A stretch of DNA of 64,000 nt, from assembly GCA_036874045.1 (NCBI GenBank), contig CM072344.1, positions 3,072,501-3,136,500 of the forward strand, given 5' to 3'. The translations under genes were made by a program, and so were the position numbers. The notes below the pieces were generated by a model. It did no database searches, had not been told where the DNA came from, and worked only from the letters and a program-made list of their open reading frames with translations. This stretch comes from Cymodocea nodosa. Its lineage: Eukaryota > Streptophyta > Magnoliopsida > Alismatales > Cymodoceaceae. This document shows positions 1-11,860 of this stretch, piece after piece. Numbering within the stretch: the first letter of the stretch is position 1; every line of letters starts with the position of its first letter.

Positions 1-1156
1 GGTGTGGAACTTCAGAGAATTGCGACGCTCATCCTCCTCTGCACACACTATCCACCCATCGATCACACACACACACTTTTCTTCTTTTTCTTCTTTTCTT
101 TTTATATTTCTTCAGTAGTAACTGCTTCTGATTGAATGGTTAGTTGGATTTCCTTCATTCATATCAATGGCGATGCTTTCTTCTCCCTACTACGATTGAA
201 TTCCTACGTGATACGTGCGATCATGGTTTTCCTTCCAACTGTCCTGTTTCTGCAACCGCTACAGTGGCATATTAGAAAATATAAAGAAATAAGCTGCTAA
301 CAAAACGCATTACCTTAGTGTATATTCATGTAACTCAACGCGTACAGTTATGCTAACTTAACGAGTTAAACATGTGCATCTCACGTGATATACTAAAGCA
401 TTTAAATTCAACACGTGCATAAATTTAACTATCCGATGCTGAGGTACATTTCGGATACTTAAAAACTTAACTATCCGATGCTAAAATGCATTTCGGATAG
501 TTACAAATAACTCACCGATATATAACTTAAGTAAATCTACCAGATCTTGACACGTGTCAGCAGCAATTTAATCATAAAATAACATTTCGAAGAGTTACAG
601 GTCTAACTATCCGATGCTCAGATGCATTTCGGATAGTTAGAAATAACTCACCGAAAATCCACTTAAATCACTTTCCCAGAACATGACACGTGTCCTCAGC
701 TATTTTATAAATAAAAAGAGATTTCAGAGAGTTACAAGGATAACTATCCGATGCCCAACTGCAATTTCGGATAGTTATAGATAACTCATCGAAAGTTCAC
801 TTAAGTCATTCATTATGGTTTTGACACGTGTATTTCAGGAAATAATAAAATATTCTCTCAAAACATAATTGTTCAGAAATTTAAACATAATTATCCGATA
901 TATGTTCGATCTGTTAAACATAACTGTCTGAAATATCAGAAAATTCGGATACTTAAGAATTTCACAGCCTGCAACTTACTGATAGTTCAGAAATGTACTA
1001 AATTAACATTAATTCCCCCAAATTAAGCAGATTCTTCAATTAAAGCATATAATAGTGCAATTATAACATAATGGCTTAATTCTTATATGATAAGCTAAAT
1101 ATTATGCAATTAACCATCATTTAACCGTTAATAATATGCACTTTTCATTCTAAACA
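1..1156 (-). mobile_element. Ty3/gypsy (Tat/Athila-like) LTR, cut by window start
   Basis: On the minus strand this sequence starts with TGTTTAGAATG at 1156 and runs off the window at base 1. The same start and the same internal order of blocks recur at 52511 (plus orientation) and at 55147 (minus orientation). At 55147 the start lies directly behind a purine-rich tract, which fits a 3' LTR. Shared blocks, read on the plus strand, are the CT-rich and CACACA stretch (60-110), a block ending near 285, the hairpin repeats (425-905) and the AT-rich head (1000-1156). No purine tract precedes 1156, so this copy is a 5' LTR or a solo LTR. Assignment to Tat/Athila rests on the companion copy near the gag at 57650-58940. 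No protein is encoded. Confidence 0.65.
425..905. repeat. Tandem ~136-bp units, each with a hairpin and a G-box
   Basis: AACTATCCGATG begins at 469, 605 and 742 (spacing 136 and 137), with a partial copy at 427. Each is followed about 20 bases later by TTCGGATAGTT or a close variant, forming an inverted repeat. Each unit also carries CACGTG, at 551-556, 687-692 and 825-830, with the same spacing. Further CACGTG cores lie at 382 and 412. The array sits in what would be the upstream (U3) half of the minus-oriented LTR. Confidence 0.85.
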
Positions 1157-1255
1157 AGAATCATTTAATTAAACTTCATAACCAATTAAATTTCCTATAA
1201 GTTCATTTATAGTATAAATATTTAAGTTTCGTGATTTCTCAATTGAAGTTACTTT

Positions 1256-1693
1256 TCAAGACCATTTAGAACTTAAGGATCTGAGAATTTTTCTCACCAA
1301 ATCATTTTGTTCAAAATTCTTTCCTAGGTATTTTAAAGAATTTATTATATCTAGGAATTTGGAAAACTTCTCAGAAATACTTTCATTATCATGCATCTTA
1401 AAAAGTTCATGCTTATGAATTAACATATTAATCTTAATCTCATTAACTTGAGAAGTACCTTTATACGAAACTTCTAATGCATGCCACACCTCATAAGTAG
1501 ATTTATATGCCAACACTTTACTAAATTGATCATAACTCAATGCATAAAATAAGATATTTAAGCTTTTTTTATTTAGAGTTTCATTTTCTTTTTCAGTAAC
1601 TATGAAGGTATTATAAGGAGTAGTTAATGAAGTATATGGTTTAAAAATTATAAACCATAACTTATGATCTATACTTTGAAGAAAGACTGTCAT
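1256..1693 (-). pseudogene. Sirevirus-like Ty1/copia gag fragment
   Basis: The translated stretch has the UBN2-type copia gag core: YALSYDQFSKVLAYKST, EVWHALEVSYKGTSQVNEIKI, then a KHELFKMHDNESISEKFSKF block and a VRKILRSLSSKW ending. This pattern is typical of Sirevirus-type gag. Its primer-binding site lies upstream on the same strand, at about 1965-1977. It is a fossil fragment: no protease, integrase or RT follows, because the Ty3/gypsy LTR begins about 100 bases downstream on this strand. Confidence 0.85.
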
Positions 1694-1963
1694 CCTATAT
1701 TTTCAATATTCAAAATGTATTCAATCAAATAAAAGAGGACAGTTAAGATTCTAGTCTTCATATAGAAAAAAGTTACTATTTCTAGTAGTCATCTAACCTT
1801 AGATTTTTCAACCTATAAGATTTTAAACAATTTAAACTTTTAGTATCAGTTGAGCTTAAAAAAAATAAAGTTAAACTTATGCTCAGATATTAATTCCTGT
1901 TTAAAATCAAACAAGTTGTGATATCACTTGTTGGATTGGTATCTTAGTTAGATTTATAAATCA

Positions 1964-1977
1964 ACTGTGATACCAAT
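1964..1977 (-). other. Copia primer-binding site (initiator Met-tRNA type)
   Basis: The minus strand reads ATTGGTATCACAG directly after the LTR end, matching the usual copia PBS (TGGTATCAGAGC). It fixes the LTR boundary at 1978 and the orientation of the gag fragment next to it. Confidence 0.75.
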
Positions 1978-2255
1978 TGTAGGATCGAAATGCTACACAA
2001 GAGGGGGGTGAATTGTGTTTTTCAACATTGCTACATATAATCAAAACCTCAAAGTTAAATCAAGTTGAGACACTATTTTATTTAAATTTTTTTATTTAAT
2101 CTTTCAATTACAATATACAATTCAATTCTCCTTAGAAATTATAGTTGCAATGATATAATGATATGATATTTCATCTAATCAATTTTATAATTACCAATAG
2201 AGAAAACTAATTTGTGAAATTTAAAAACATTTCTCCCTATTTGAGATTTTCCTTT
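1978..2255 (-). mobile_element. 3' part of a Sirevirus-like 5' LTR
   Basis: On the plus strand it begins TGTAGGATCGAAATGC and then AGAGGGGGGTGAATTG. This is the mirror of the Sirevirus-type LTR end CACCCCCC..CATTCGATCCTAACA seen in plus orientation at 3850-3885. It is cut at 2255 by another LTR. The rest of this LTR probably resumes at 3886, where AT-rich sequence with ACTCAAC motifs continues to about 5100. Confidence 0.65.
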
Positions 2256-3885
2256 TGTTAGTTCATTATTTATAGGTTTAATTTTGATGATGAAAAATTG
2301 AGTGCTTAATATTAAATCAAATATTTTTAGCACTTATACTATTATAATTGAAATTACCTAACTATTTTATATTTAGTAAACCTCTAAAATTAGGTTTTAG
2401 AAGATTTCAATTCTGCTTAAGTATATTATCAAACAGTTACACAAGAAGTTACTAGAGATCCAAGTAAATTGGATAGTTTGCCTTTCACTCTATATGTTCG
2501 AAGAGTTTCCTTTGAAACCATCCGAAAATCTTTAACCATTGGTGAGTTTCAGAATTCCTTTCTTCGGATTGTTTTATCTTTAAGTATCCGAAATGTCTTT
2601 TATTTTCAGAAGGTTTCATTTTATGTTCTGGACAATTTGGTTTTTAAATGCTTAAAGAGTATTTTGTTCACTATTTTTAGGACATGTGTCATAATCTTAA
2701 CACATGACTTAAGTTGTCTTTTAAAAGGTTACGAATGAAACTATTCGAAATGCTTTAAGCATCAAAGAGTTATATTCTGCAAGTATCTGAAATACCCCTT
2801 CACCATCAGATAGTTTGTTTTTAAAGTTTTATGCTACTATTTATAGGACACATGTCTTAATTTAAATGCATAACTTAAGTGGTCCTTCGGAAGGTTTGCT
2901 TTAAACTATCTAAAACATTTTTTAGTATTGGAATGTTTTGACTCTAAGTCTCCAATTTTTTGAAAGCATCTGATGATTTTGTTTTTAAAGAATCTACTAC
3001 TGTTATTTGTTAACTTACTATTTTGGCAAGATATCTTTTTGATTGTAGATCCGATTTAATGATGATTGAGTATTACTAGAAAAGGATTGACACACAAGGA
3101 ATCTAACTAATTTAAAGCCCTTTCCAGAAATAGAATTCTCGGAGTAAAATAGAAAAACAATATTTACAAACTTACAGATTATAGAATACATAGAAGGAGA
3201 AAAAGGTTTTGACAATTTTGTAAATAATTAGAAGATTCGTTTGCAACATCTACTGAAGATTAAATCGTACAGATTGATCTAGATTTCTTCCTAAGCTTCA
3301 GCAATCGACTTCTTTATAGGAGTTTTTCTTTTCTGTTGTATGTTTTGAATCATTTTGAGTCATTGACTCCTGAATTAAATCTATCACTATTTTTCTCTAC
3401 AAAATCCTAATTCATAAGGGTGTTGTGAGTGTACCTTCACAAAGTTGAGGCCTTGGTGAAGAAAGTGAAGTGTGAGACTTCACTTGCTCAAGATTGGGGT
3501 CTTGAGTACACAAAGTTGGTACTTTTTGTAAGGTTGTTGTTGAGCTTTAAAAACAACATTTGTAGGATTGTTGTTTAACCTGTGAAAAATAACATTTGTA
3601 AAGGTTGTTGCTTAGCCTGCAAAAACAATTTAACTTAGGTTTATGTTAAGCTTTAAAAGTACTTAGTGAATTCTCAAGGTTGGTACCTTGAGGAGTGGAC
3701 TACTTAGTTTGGGGAACCACTATATAATTTCCTATGTTTCTTTTTATTACTACATTGTGTTTACTGTTATTAAATCATATTAATTAGGGTTCATTAGTGT
3801 CAATTGCTTCCAAATTTTTTAAAGGCAAAATAAATTTACTAGGACACTATTCACCCCCCCTCTAGTATGTCATTCGATCCTAACA
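2256..3885 (+). mobile_element. Solo Sirevirus-like copia LTR, nested
   Basis: It starts TGTTAG and ends CATTCGATCCTAACA after a CACCCCCCCTCTAG tract. About 20 bases in it has TTTTGATGATG, comparable to TTTTGATAATGC near the start of the 15048 LTR. Degenerate short repeats around AAGGTTGTTG..AACAACATTTGTA lie at 3530-3630. No primer-binding site follows 3885 and no purine tract precedes 2256, so a solo LTR is the simplest reading. Flanking pentamers are CCTTT and CTTTT, an imperfect target duplication. Short ORFs inside it (2469-2738, 3018-3215) have no recognisable product. Confidence 0.6.
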
Positions 3886-5100
3886 CTTTTCTTCTTCTTC
3901 ATTTGCAAATCTTTAATGACAAATATCTAACATTCTCCTCTTCATCAAAGTTCTTCATTCTAAGAGTTTTTCTCCTCTAAGAGGTTGATCCCTGAAAGTA
4001 TATTTCTTGAGGTATGTAGGGATACTTTGATCAAAGAGAATTCTATACCTTTTATAATCGATTTCCATTTCATGCATATCTTCCACATTCATCCATGATC
4101 AGTCTCTACTCTTCACGTCTTTTATTTTACTTTCAAATTCAAATTTTGAAATACACATGTTCTAGTTCACGTTTTCTTCTCGAATTTTCTTGAATCATCA
4201 ATATTTAATTCTTTGAAAAATTTCTTGCAAAATAACTTTCTCTTCCAAAATTTTTCATCAAATGTGATAACAAGATATTGTGTTAATATTAACTAAACGA
4301 GTAAAACAAATAGACTTATAACTCAACAAGTCTAACTCAATGAGTTCAGCATGTGCTATGCATGTGACATGCTTTGTTGGGTAAAAAGATAACTTAACGA
4401 ACTGACTCCATGGAGTTATTGATAATTCAATGAACTAATGTATATAAATGTTAAATAATAACATATTTATCACATGTAATAATAATAACTTTATAAGTTT
4501 ATAACGCTAACCTAATATGTTGCCTTAGTGTTCAATATAGTAACTCAACATGTGTAGTTATGTTAATTTAATAAGTTAAACATGTGCAACTCACGTGATA
4601 TAGTATAACATTCATAAACTTTAAATTCAACACATGCATAAAGCTAACTTAACAAGTTCATCTATAAAACTTAACATTTTGTTTACTAACTCAACAAGTT
4701 CTCACGTGACCTCTTTTTAACTTTTAAGCTTATAATTCAACAAGTTCTTACGTGACATTTTTACAAAAAGAAAGCTAAGTCAATGAGTTGTTTTAACGTG
4801 CACTGTACATGATACATAAATATGCAATAAACAACATATCATGCTATACAATAAAAACACATGTTAACTTCGTTTAGTTAAATGAAAAGTTAATATAACT
4901 TAACGATTAGTTACTTAACTTAGCATAAATCTAGATTCATTATAGATAAGTATATAACATTAAACTTTTTCTATATTAATCAATATTCTTAATTTACTTT
5001 CATAAATATTATTAATTGATTAAATATGATTACTCACGTTATACACGCATCATCAAAATATAATACTCAACAATTAGTCAAGTTATTTGTTATTTCTAGT
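3886..5100. other. AT-rich LTR-like sequence, no gene
   Basis: There is no coding signal. ACTCAAC/GTTGAGTT-type motifs recur at about 4320-4350, 4540 and 4690-4790. The stretch 4540-4640 resembles 340-430, sharing GTTAAACATGTGCA, CTCACGTGATATA and TTTAAATTCAACAC. It is probably retroelement LTR debris, possibly the continuation of the LTR interrupted at 2255. Confidence 0.5.
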
Positions 5101-5171
5101 CAAGTTATTCTATTTATATAAATTTGTGATATATATGTTGTTTTCTATTTATATTTTGATATTGGTCAACC

Positions 5172-6178
5172 ATGTTTACCACAAGTAATAGAAAGGGTGG
5201 AGGATGAAGTTACACAAGTTGAAGTGTTGCAATTGATGAACAAATTTTGAATATTTTGTGTGAAAAACTAAACAATGGTAATGGTAGAACTATTGATAGA
5301 AAGATAAGAGCTAATACATGGGATAAAGTTATTCAAGAATATAATGAGAAGAAGTAGCATTACAGGGACAAATGTAGATAATTGTATGAAAAGCTAGTGA
5401 CTAATGTACAAAAACTACAAAAAAATTTCAAGTCAAAGTGGATAGGGTTGGAACTATATAAATGTGTATATTGATATACCTAAAGAAATTTGGAAATAAT
5501 TTGTTGAGGTAAGAAATTTTACTCATTTCTATTTATTAACTCTAATTTGATAAATTCATCCTTTTAATTGTAGAAATATCTTGATTGTAAGCAATGTAAA
5601 TGGAGACTATGAGCAAATTCAAACTATTTTTGAACATAACATTGCATCTAGTTCTTGAGCAAAGTAACCTAAGAAATATGTACAACTTCAAAAAGTTGAT
5701 ACACATGTTAGTTTAAATAATGATACTGATACATTTACCCTAGTATTTGATGAAGTTCTAGTTGAAGACACTCATCACATGTAGACAAATACACTATTAA
5801 TAAATGCCTCTATAGTAGATGTGTCTAAGAAGGGGAAGAGACCTTGACCACATGCAAAGTCACAAGAGATTATGTCTAACGTAGTTCAAGATATGGTAGG
5901 TGCTTTTAGAGAATATTTTGCAAGAGATGATTGTAGGGATACACAGGTTAGAAATTATGGATGGATTATATGAAGTAGAAAAAGAAATGTTGCATTTGCA
6001 ACATGTATCATCAAGGAAAACAAAAGATGCAATGAATATAATATTCTCACTATTTAAGCTTATTGATGATGAACAATTTCAAGCAACCAAATTATTACAA
6101 AGTACTGAAATGCAAGAACAATTTTTAGTTATACTAGATGAAAAGAAAGTAGCATGGTTGAGGTTTTATCTATGTTGA
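5172..6178 (+). pseudogene. PIF/Harbinger ORF1 (Myb/SANT-like protein), decayed
   Basis: The reading starts at ATG 5172 (MFTTSNRKGGG). A trihelix/Myb-like part follows at about 5240-5400 (EQILNILCEKLNNGNGRTID, then WDKVIQEYNEKK). The C-terminal part at 5900-6178 has the AMNIIFSLFKLIDDEQF, LLQSTEMQEQFLVI and WLRFYL pattern, typical of plant Harbinger-associated Myb-like proteins (unit ending in WLR). Several stops and frame changes separate these parts, so no full protein is made. In intact elements ORF1 protein binds DNA and helps bring the transposase into the nucleus. It lies about 280 bases before ORF2 on the same strand, the usual arrangement. Confidence 0.75.
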
Positions 6179-6454
6179 TGTAGTTAACTATTATGTTATT
6201 GATGTTGGAAATTATGTGATAAACTCTTATGCTGTATGTGATAATCTTTTATATTGTTGGTTGTTATGTTATTGTGATAAGCTTTTATATGATAGGCTTT
6301 ATGATAAACTCTTATGTTGTTGATTGATATGATACACTCTTATGTTGTTGATGTGATGTGATAATGTTATCTTTGTAGGTCATGATAAACTCTTATTGAT
6401 CAAGTAATGTACATGATGATGTTTTTATAGGTGATATTCTTTGTAAATCAATTT

Positions 6455-7780
6455 AGAGGAAATGACCTACAAGTTGAGGTTGCTATTAGAACAAGAGGAT
6501 GAAAGAGCAAGGAAAAAGTGAAAGATAATGATGTTAGCATAGAATTTTTTTAGTGCAATTGCATGTCATTCTAGTATTAGTTCAATGATTACTAATCACA
6601 TCTATAGTAAAGAAAGACAAGATTATGTTAGAAGATTATTAGATCCAAATTTACCAAATCAAGCATATAATTATAGGAAAATATATCATATAAGTTAGTC
6701 TATATTCCTACAATTTTGTAATCTATCGAGAAAAGAGGGAGTAGTATGTGATGATAATAACATTACTATGGGGGAAAATTTGGCATTATTTCTAGTAATA
6801 GTTGGTCAAAATCAAAGATACGAAGTAAAACAAGAAAGATTTCATTATTCAAGTTACACTATTAGTCATGTATTCAATGAGATGTTAAATGCTATATTTC
6901 GTTTAAGTGGAACACTTCTCATTAAATATTCATCATCAACACATAGATGAATTTGTAATGATGCAAATGTCTTCTCATACTTTAAGGTAAACTACTTTTA
7001 CCATTTGTTTTGTTTCTTACAACATTGATATTATTTTATATAATGTTTTTGTTGCATTTGTTAACAGGATTGTATTGGTGTAATAGATGGTACACATATA
7101 AAAATAACCATTTATGGTGAAAAAATAACACTCTTTAGGAACAAAAAGGGTGAATTATCACAAAATATATTGGTAATTTGTAATTTTGATATGGAGTCTA
7201 TTTATATTCTTAAGATGAGAAGGATCTACTGCTGATGCTAAAGTACTTTAAGATGCAATATCTCGACCTAATGGACTTTAAGTTCCATTTAGTAAATATT
7301 TTAGTACTAGTTCAACCATAATTTCAATTATTTTTAGACTAATAGTTATTTTAATTTAAGTAAATTTTACTTAGTAGATGCTAGTTTTTCAAATCAACTA
7401 AAATTTATCTACCCATTTAAAGGTGTTAGATATCATTTATCAGATTATAATATGCCTTGACTTCCAACAAATGTCATTAAGAATTTCAATTATAGTTATT
7501 CACAGTTAAGAATAGTGATCGAGCATATATTTGATATTGTGAAACATCATTTTACAATTTTACATGGTTATATGTCATTTCCATATGAAACTCAAGTAAA
7601 GATTGTATATACATTTTTTTACTTTGTAATTTTATTTGTAAAGTAGATAGAGAAGGTTTACTTGAAGATCTTCAAGATGAGTGGGAAGAATTTGGAGATC
7701 TTGGTTATAAACAAACATATAAAAGTATAGATAGAGAAGTTGAAAGAGCAACTACATTTAGATCAAGTCAACAATAGAAA
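6455..7780 (+). pseudogene. PIF/Harbinger DDE transposase (ORF2), decayed
   Basis: The N-terminal part shows MGENLALFLVIVGQNQRYEV and the helix-turn-helix-like YTISHVFNEMLNAIFRLS (6768-6950). An apparent intron follows (GTAAAC.. to ..AACAG, about 6985-7068), then the catalytic start DCIGVIDGTHIKI (first Asp in DGTH), FRNKKGELSQNILVICNFDM, LVDASFSNQ (second Asp in LVDA), GVRYHLSDYN and LRIVIEHIFDIVKHHF (third acidic residue in VIEH). This order is diagnostic of the DDE_4 transposase of plant PIF/Harbinger elements. Multiple stops and frame changes mean it is inactive. I could not find terminal inverted repeats for this copy. A related copy lies in opposite orientation at 25979-27259. Confidence 0.85.
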
Positions 7781-7790
7781 AAACAATAGC

Positions 7791-10682
7791 TGATAACATG
7801 CATAATTAAATGATGTTATCTATGTGGGAAGAATATAATGTATAATGTATTATCATAAGCATGTAAACATTTTGTTACTAATTTATGTAGAACTCTTTTT
7901 ATGTAGAATGTAGATCTTTTTATTTCTATTACTTTAAGATAATGTAAATGATGAATTTCAAATTGATGTGATTTCAGATCCTTATGTTGTTTGAAATTGA
8001 TCTTATATTGTGGTAAAGATATCCTTCAACTAATATATAAATTAAAAAGAAATTATTTAAAATTTCCTTTCAAAAAAGGGAATTTAAATTGATTAATATT
8101 AAAAAAAATTCATGAAATCGTTTTCTCTGCTTTTATCTTTGGAAGAACCGAATTTCAAATTCAGTTCGACAAGTTCTTATATATAATATATAAAAGTTTG
8201 CATTAAAATAAATAAAAAATGAAATAAAATAAAAGATTCAACAAAAAAATTGTTTCTGGTTTGATTGACGTCAACAAGTAATAAAAACACAAGTCTATTT
8301 TATTTTTGTATTCAGTTATATTGATTGAAAAAAAAATTAAAAGAATTCATCTTAACCGAACGAGCCTGATTATATTGAAAATTTTCTTCTATGGTTCGGC
8401 TCAACCGAAAATTCACTAGAAGTAAATCTTTGGTGGTTTGGCTCCACAGAAAATTCACCGGTTCAAACGAACATTCACAGAAAATACAGTATTCGTGATT
8501 CGGTTTAACTAGATTTATATAATTTCTTTAAAAAAATATTATTATTATGAATAATATAATAACAATAGTAAAATAAATATAGATATAAAATAAGGAAATG
8601 GAAAATTAATAATAATAATCAATGAGAGTAATGACAATAATAATAACCTAAAAATAATAAATATATATATAAAATACATATATAAAATAAATCTTCACTT
8701 TAAAGTAACTAAGTAGAGAGTTTGGTCTAATAAAATTTTTTCTATTACAGTTACTTTTCATTAATTTTTGTTATTTTATACACTATATAAATACCTATAT
8801 TTTCTACTAATTTGTTGTTACTTTCTTTAACTTTTCTTTTCTTACTCTTTGTAACTTAACACTTTCTTTTTATTACTTTTGGTTACTTTCTAGGTACATA
8901 AATGGATCCTAAAGCATGTTGAATCTAGTTGCTAAGAAATTGGAATTGAGATATTGATATGAAGGTCTTGTTGAAGTTGGGGCAATAGGTAGCAACGAGA
9001 GCTTGAACTCAACCCTCAAGATGTTATACCCTCATACTTAGGTGTGATGATTGCCAGGACGAAGGATCTGAAGGTGATTGGAAACTTGAAAGATACCTTG
9101 GACTCCATTGCATATTCTTACAACTCCAGAATAAATACATATTTGATGCAAGGCATGATGCTAAGATTAAGATGTCTCATCAAGCATACCATTCTGTTGA
9201 TGTGGATTTTTCTCTTATATTACAAATATTTTTTATTTGGATATGCATTTGTAATATGTGGAAACTTTTAAGAATTAATAAGTGAACATTACACCTTCTC
9301 AAAAAAAGAATGTCTCATTTTAATAATATCAAAATACATATAATATGAAAAGATGTATGATTTCATTGTTTACAAAATAAGATACAAAATGGTGTTATAA
9401 AATTTAAATTTACAATGAAAATGATAGATAATGTTTGAGAAAATTGCTTTCAAAATTTACATGGCATATTGTTTAACATAAAATATTTCATATTTTATGT
9501 ATATTTTGATATATCATTATGCTTAATAGAAGGGTTTTTCTATAATTTTGCAAGAATTACAAGTTAGATAATTTACACAAGCATAATGGAAAAAGAGTAT
9601 AAATGGAAATTTCGTGAAGATTATTTTCATATGATGAAGCAAGCTAAAGAAAAATTGGAAAATACAAAATTAACATCTATTTTATGATTGCACAAAAGAA
9701 AAAAAATCTTATGGGCAATTGTGAAAGGCTATTTGTAAGTTATTTGAATATAAGGGTAGAATAATATTTTTCTACTTGCATATATATTTTATGTTTAAGT
9801 CTTATTTGTGCACATTTTCCTTCAAGAAATAAAATAGTGAAAATAATAGAAATAGTAAAAAATAGAGATGGCAGGATATGATAAGAAATAAAGTATGATT
9901 TGTGCACCAAAGGAAATGATAGAAAATCAAAAAATAAGGTTTTTGTGCAATCATAGAAAATGATAGCAAATTAAAAAGTTAATAATTTAAAAAATTAAAT
10001 AATAAATTAGGAAAATAAATTAAAAAATTTATTATATTTGAAAGATAATATTTTAAATATTATAGTACATATTAACATTTCATTAAATAAAGATGTAACA
10101 TGTGAAATAACATATTTGTAATTAACATAAACAACATTATTCATTACAATTCAAATTTTTTCAGAAATAGATAGCATACTACATGGAAATGCTATATTAC
10201 ATACTACATATTATCTTTTTACCATATAGTGAACATAATTTATTCACATATTTCATAAACTACTATTTTTCTTTTTTCAACACTCATTTCACTAGTATAA
10301 CATATTCCTTCTTCAATAATGATGAGAGTTTTATTAGAATCATTAGCATTTATTTCAACTAGTTCATCTACTAGATCTTTAAATAAATATTTTCACTCAA
10401 TGTTATTTATTTAATGTATTATTTATGTTGTGTAAAATATGTTAACATGTTATTTAGTTGTGTTGGAATTAACATTACTTATTTAATGTATTATTAAGTT
10501 GAGTTGAATGTCTTAAGGTATTATTTATTCTTATAATGTTAACGTTATTATACTTTAATGTATTATTTATTATTTTATTTTATTATAATTATAATATGTT
10601 ATTATTTATTATTATTATAATCATATTTCTTGATATTATGTTAATGTTATTATTTATTTTAATATATTATAATTACAATATG

Positions 10683-10717
<35 letters not shown>

Positions 10718-11219
10718 ATTTTAATTTATTATAATTATGTTGATAATTATATATTATATTATAAATTAGTAACCTTTCTTGTTGTTTTCAAATGAGTGAA
10801 GTAAGAAATGATGGAAAATATTTTCTTTAATATAGAAGAAGATAAAGGAAAATTATCTTCTTCTGTTTTTATTGATATAAACACAATAAACGAGAGGAAA
10901 TTTTTTTCCATCATTTCCTTTTCCTTCATTTCTCACCTGTACAAACCTTTACTTAAGGTTTTTGTGTCTCTTGACAACCACATTGAAACCTTGCTCGTCC
11001 CAACTCCTACTCCTCATCCAACGACTTCCCTAAGAACTCAATACCATGTTCGACAAGTAGACTTCCATGGTGACCACCTGAGATGATTGTGTGATCGTGG
11101 CTGGTGGATGGTGAAGATCTCAAGGATGTTAGTAGATGGTTGAGCTTCTCTTCACGAGCTTGGTTCTTCAAGGTGCATGTCTGGTCTCCGTTTGTTAGTG
11201 CGATTCCGAGAGTGTGGCA
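7791..11219. other. AT-rich stretch, no recognisable gene
   Basis: Short motifs of the type ACCGAAAATTCAC/GGTTTGGCTC recur at about 8350-8510. TATAAATACC at about 8786 lies before a CT-rich run and ATGGATCC at 8902, which looks like a decayed promoter and ORF start. A 75-codon ORF at 9044-9271 and one near 9584-9690 have no recognisable product. An imperfect inverted repeat (AAATGATGGAAAA at 10806 against TTTTTCCATCATTT at 10905) surrounds a 92-codon ORF; it could be a small MITE. Confidence 0.5.
10530..10760. repeat. (TTA)n-rich low-complexity tract
   Basis: Long runs of TTATTATTA and TTATTTATT dominate, with the purest part around 10690-10715. ORFs here encode only I/L/F/Y-rich peptides and are artefacts of composition. 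Confidence 0.85.
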
Positions 11220-11843
11220 TTCAATTTCTTATTTTTCCTTTAAATTTAGATAAGTTAGCTTTCAAATGCCACTAATTTGAAGAGATTTCCTCGATTGTGC
11301 TGAATACTTTGATTTTTAGAAGTTGGAGGTGTCTGTAGACGAGCAGCTTTGCGTATGTGTCTATTCTTGCTATTCTGCTGTAATAGATTACCAGGTATTT
11401 AGATTTTGATAATTTTTGTAGTACACTTGAATAACTTTTCAACAATTATTTATTTGGGAATTTTAGAATTGTGTAACTTAAGTTGTGAATTTTCGAAGAT
11501 GCAAAGAGTTTCTACAATCCATTAGGAGTAGGAACCTTAGTAGTTTTGATTTTGTAAATTGTAAATATAGGTTAACTTTCTATAACACTAATGCCTAATG
11601 TAGATTTATCGTGACTTAAATTTTACAAATTTAGAAGTAAATTAACTTAATAACTAATGATAATTATCATTAAAATTAATAACTGAACCTAATTAACAAA
11701 AGAACTAGAATTAACAATTAAAATGTAATTTAAAAATCCCAATTCTCTATGGATCGACACATTTATTTATTGGTATTCTTTATTAAATACTGTGTACTTG
11801 TAGTTTATAAATTTTAAAATTTAATTTTTTTCATCTAAGATTT
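11220..11843 (+). mobile_element. 3' end of a Tat/Athila-like gypsy LTR
   Basis: The tail carries CAATTCTCTATGGATCGACAC at 11740 and then ACTGTGTACTTGTAGTT before a primer site. The same block appears in mirror orientation at 52200-52290, 53610-53680 and, more diverged, 32775-32860. The left limit is uncertain; the block may reach back into 10700-11200. No coding sequence. Confidence 0.55.
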
Positions 11844-11860
11844 TGATACCATTATCGAGG
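11844..11860 (+). other. Gypsy primer-binding site (decayed)
   Basis: TGATACCATTATCGAGG resembles the Tat/Athila PBS TGGCGCCGTTGCCGGGG with transition-type decay. It lies directly after the LTR-end block and before AATTGGTG, as usual in these elements. Confidence 0.55.
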
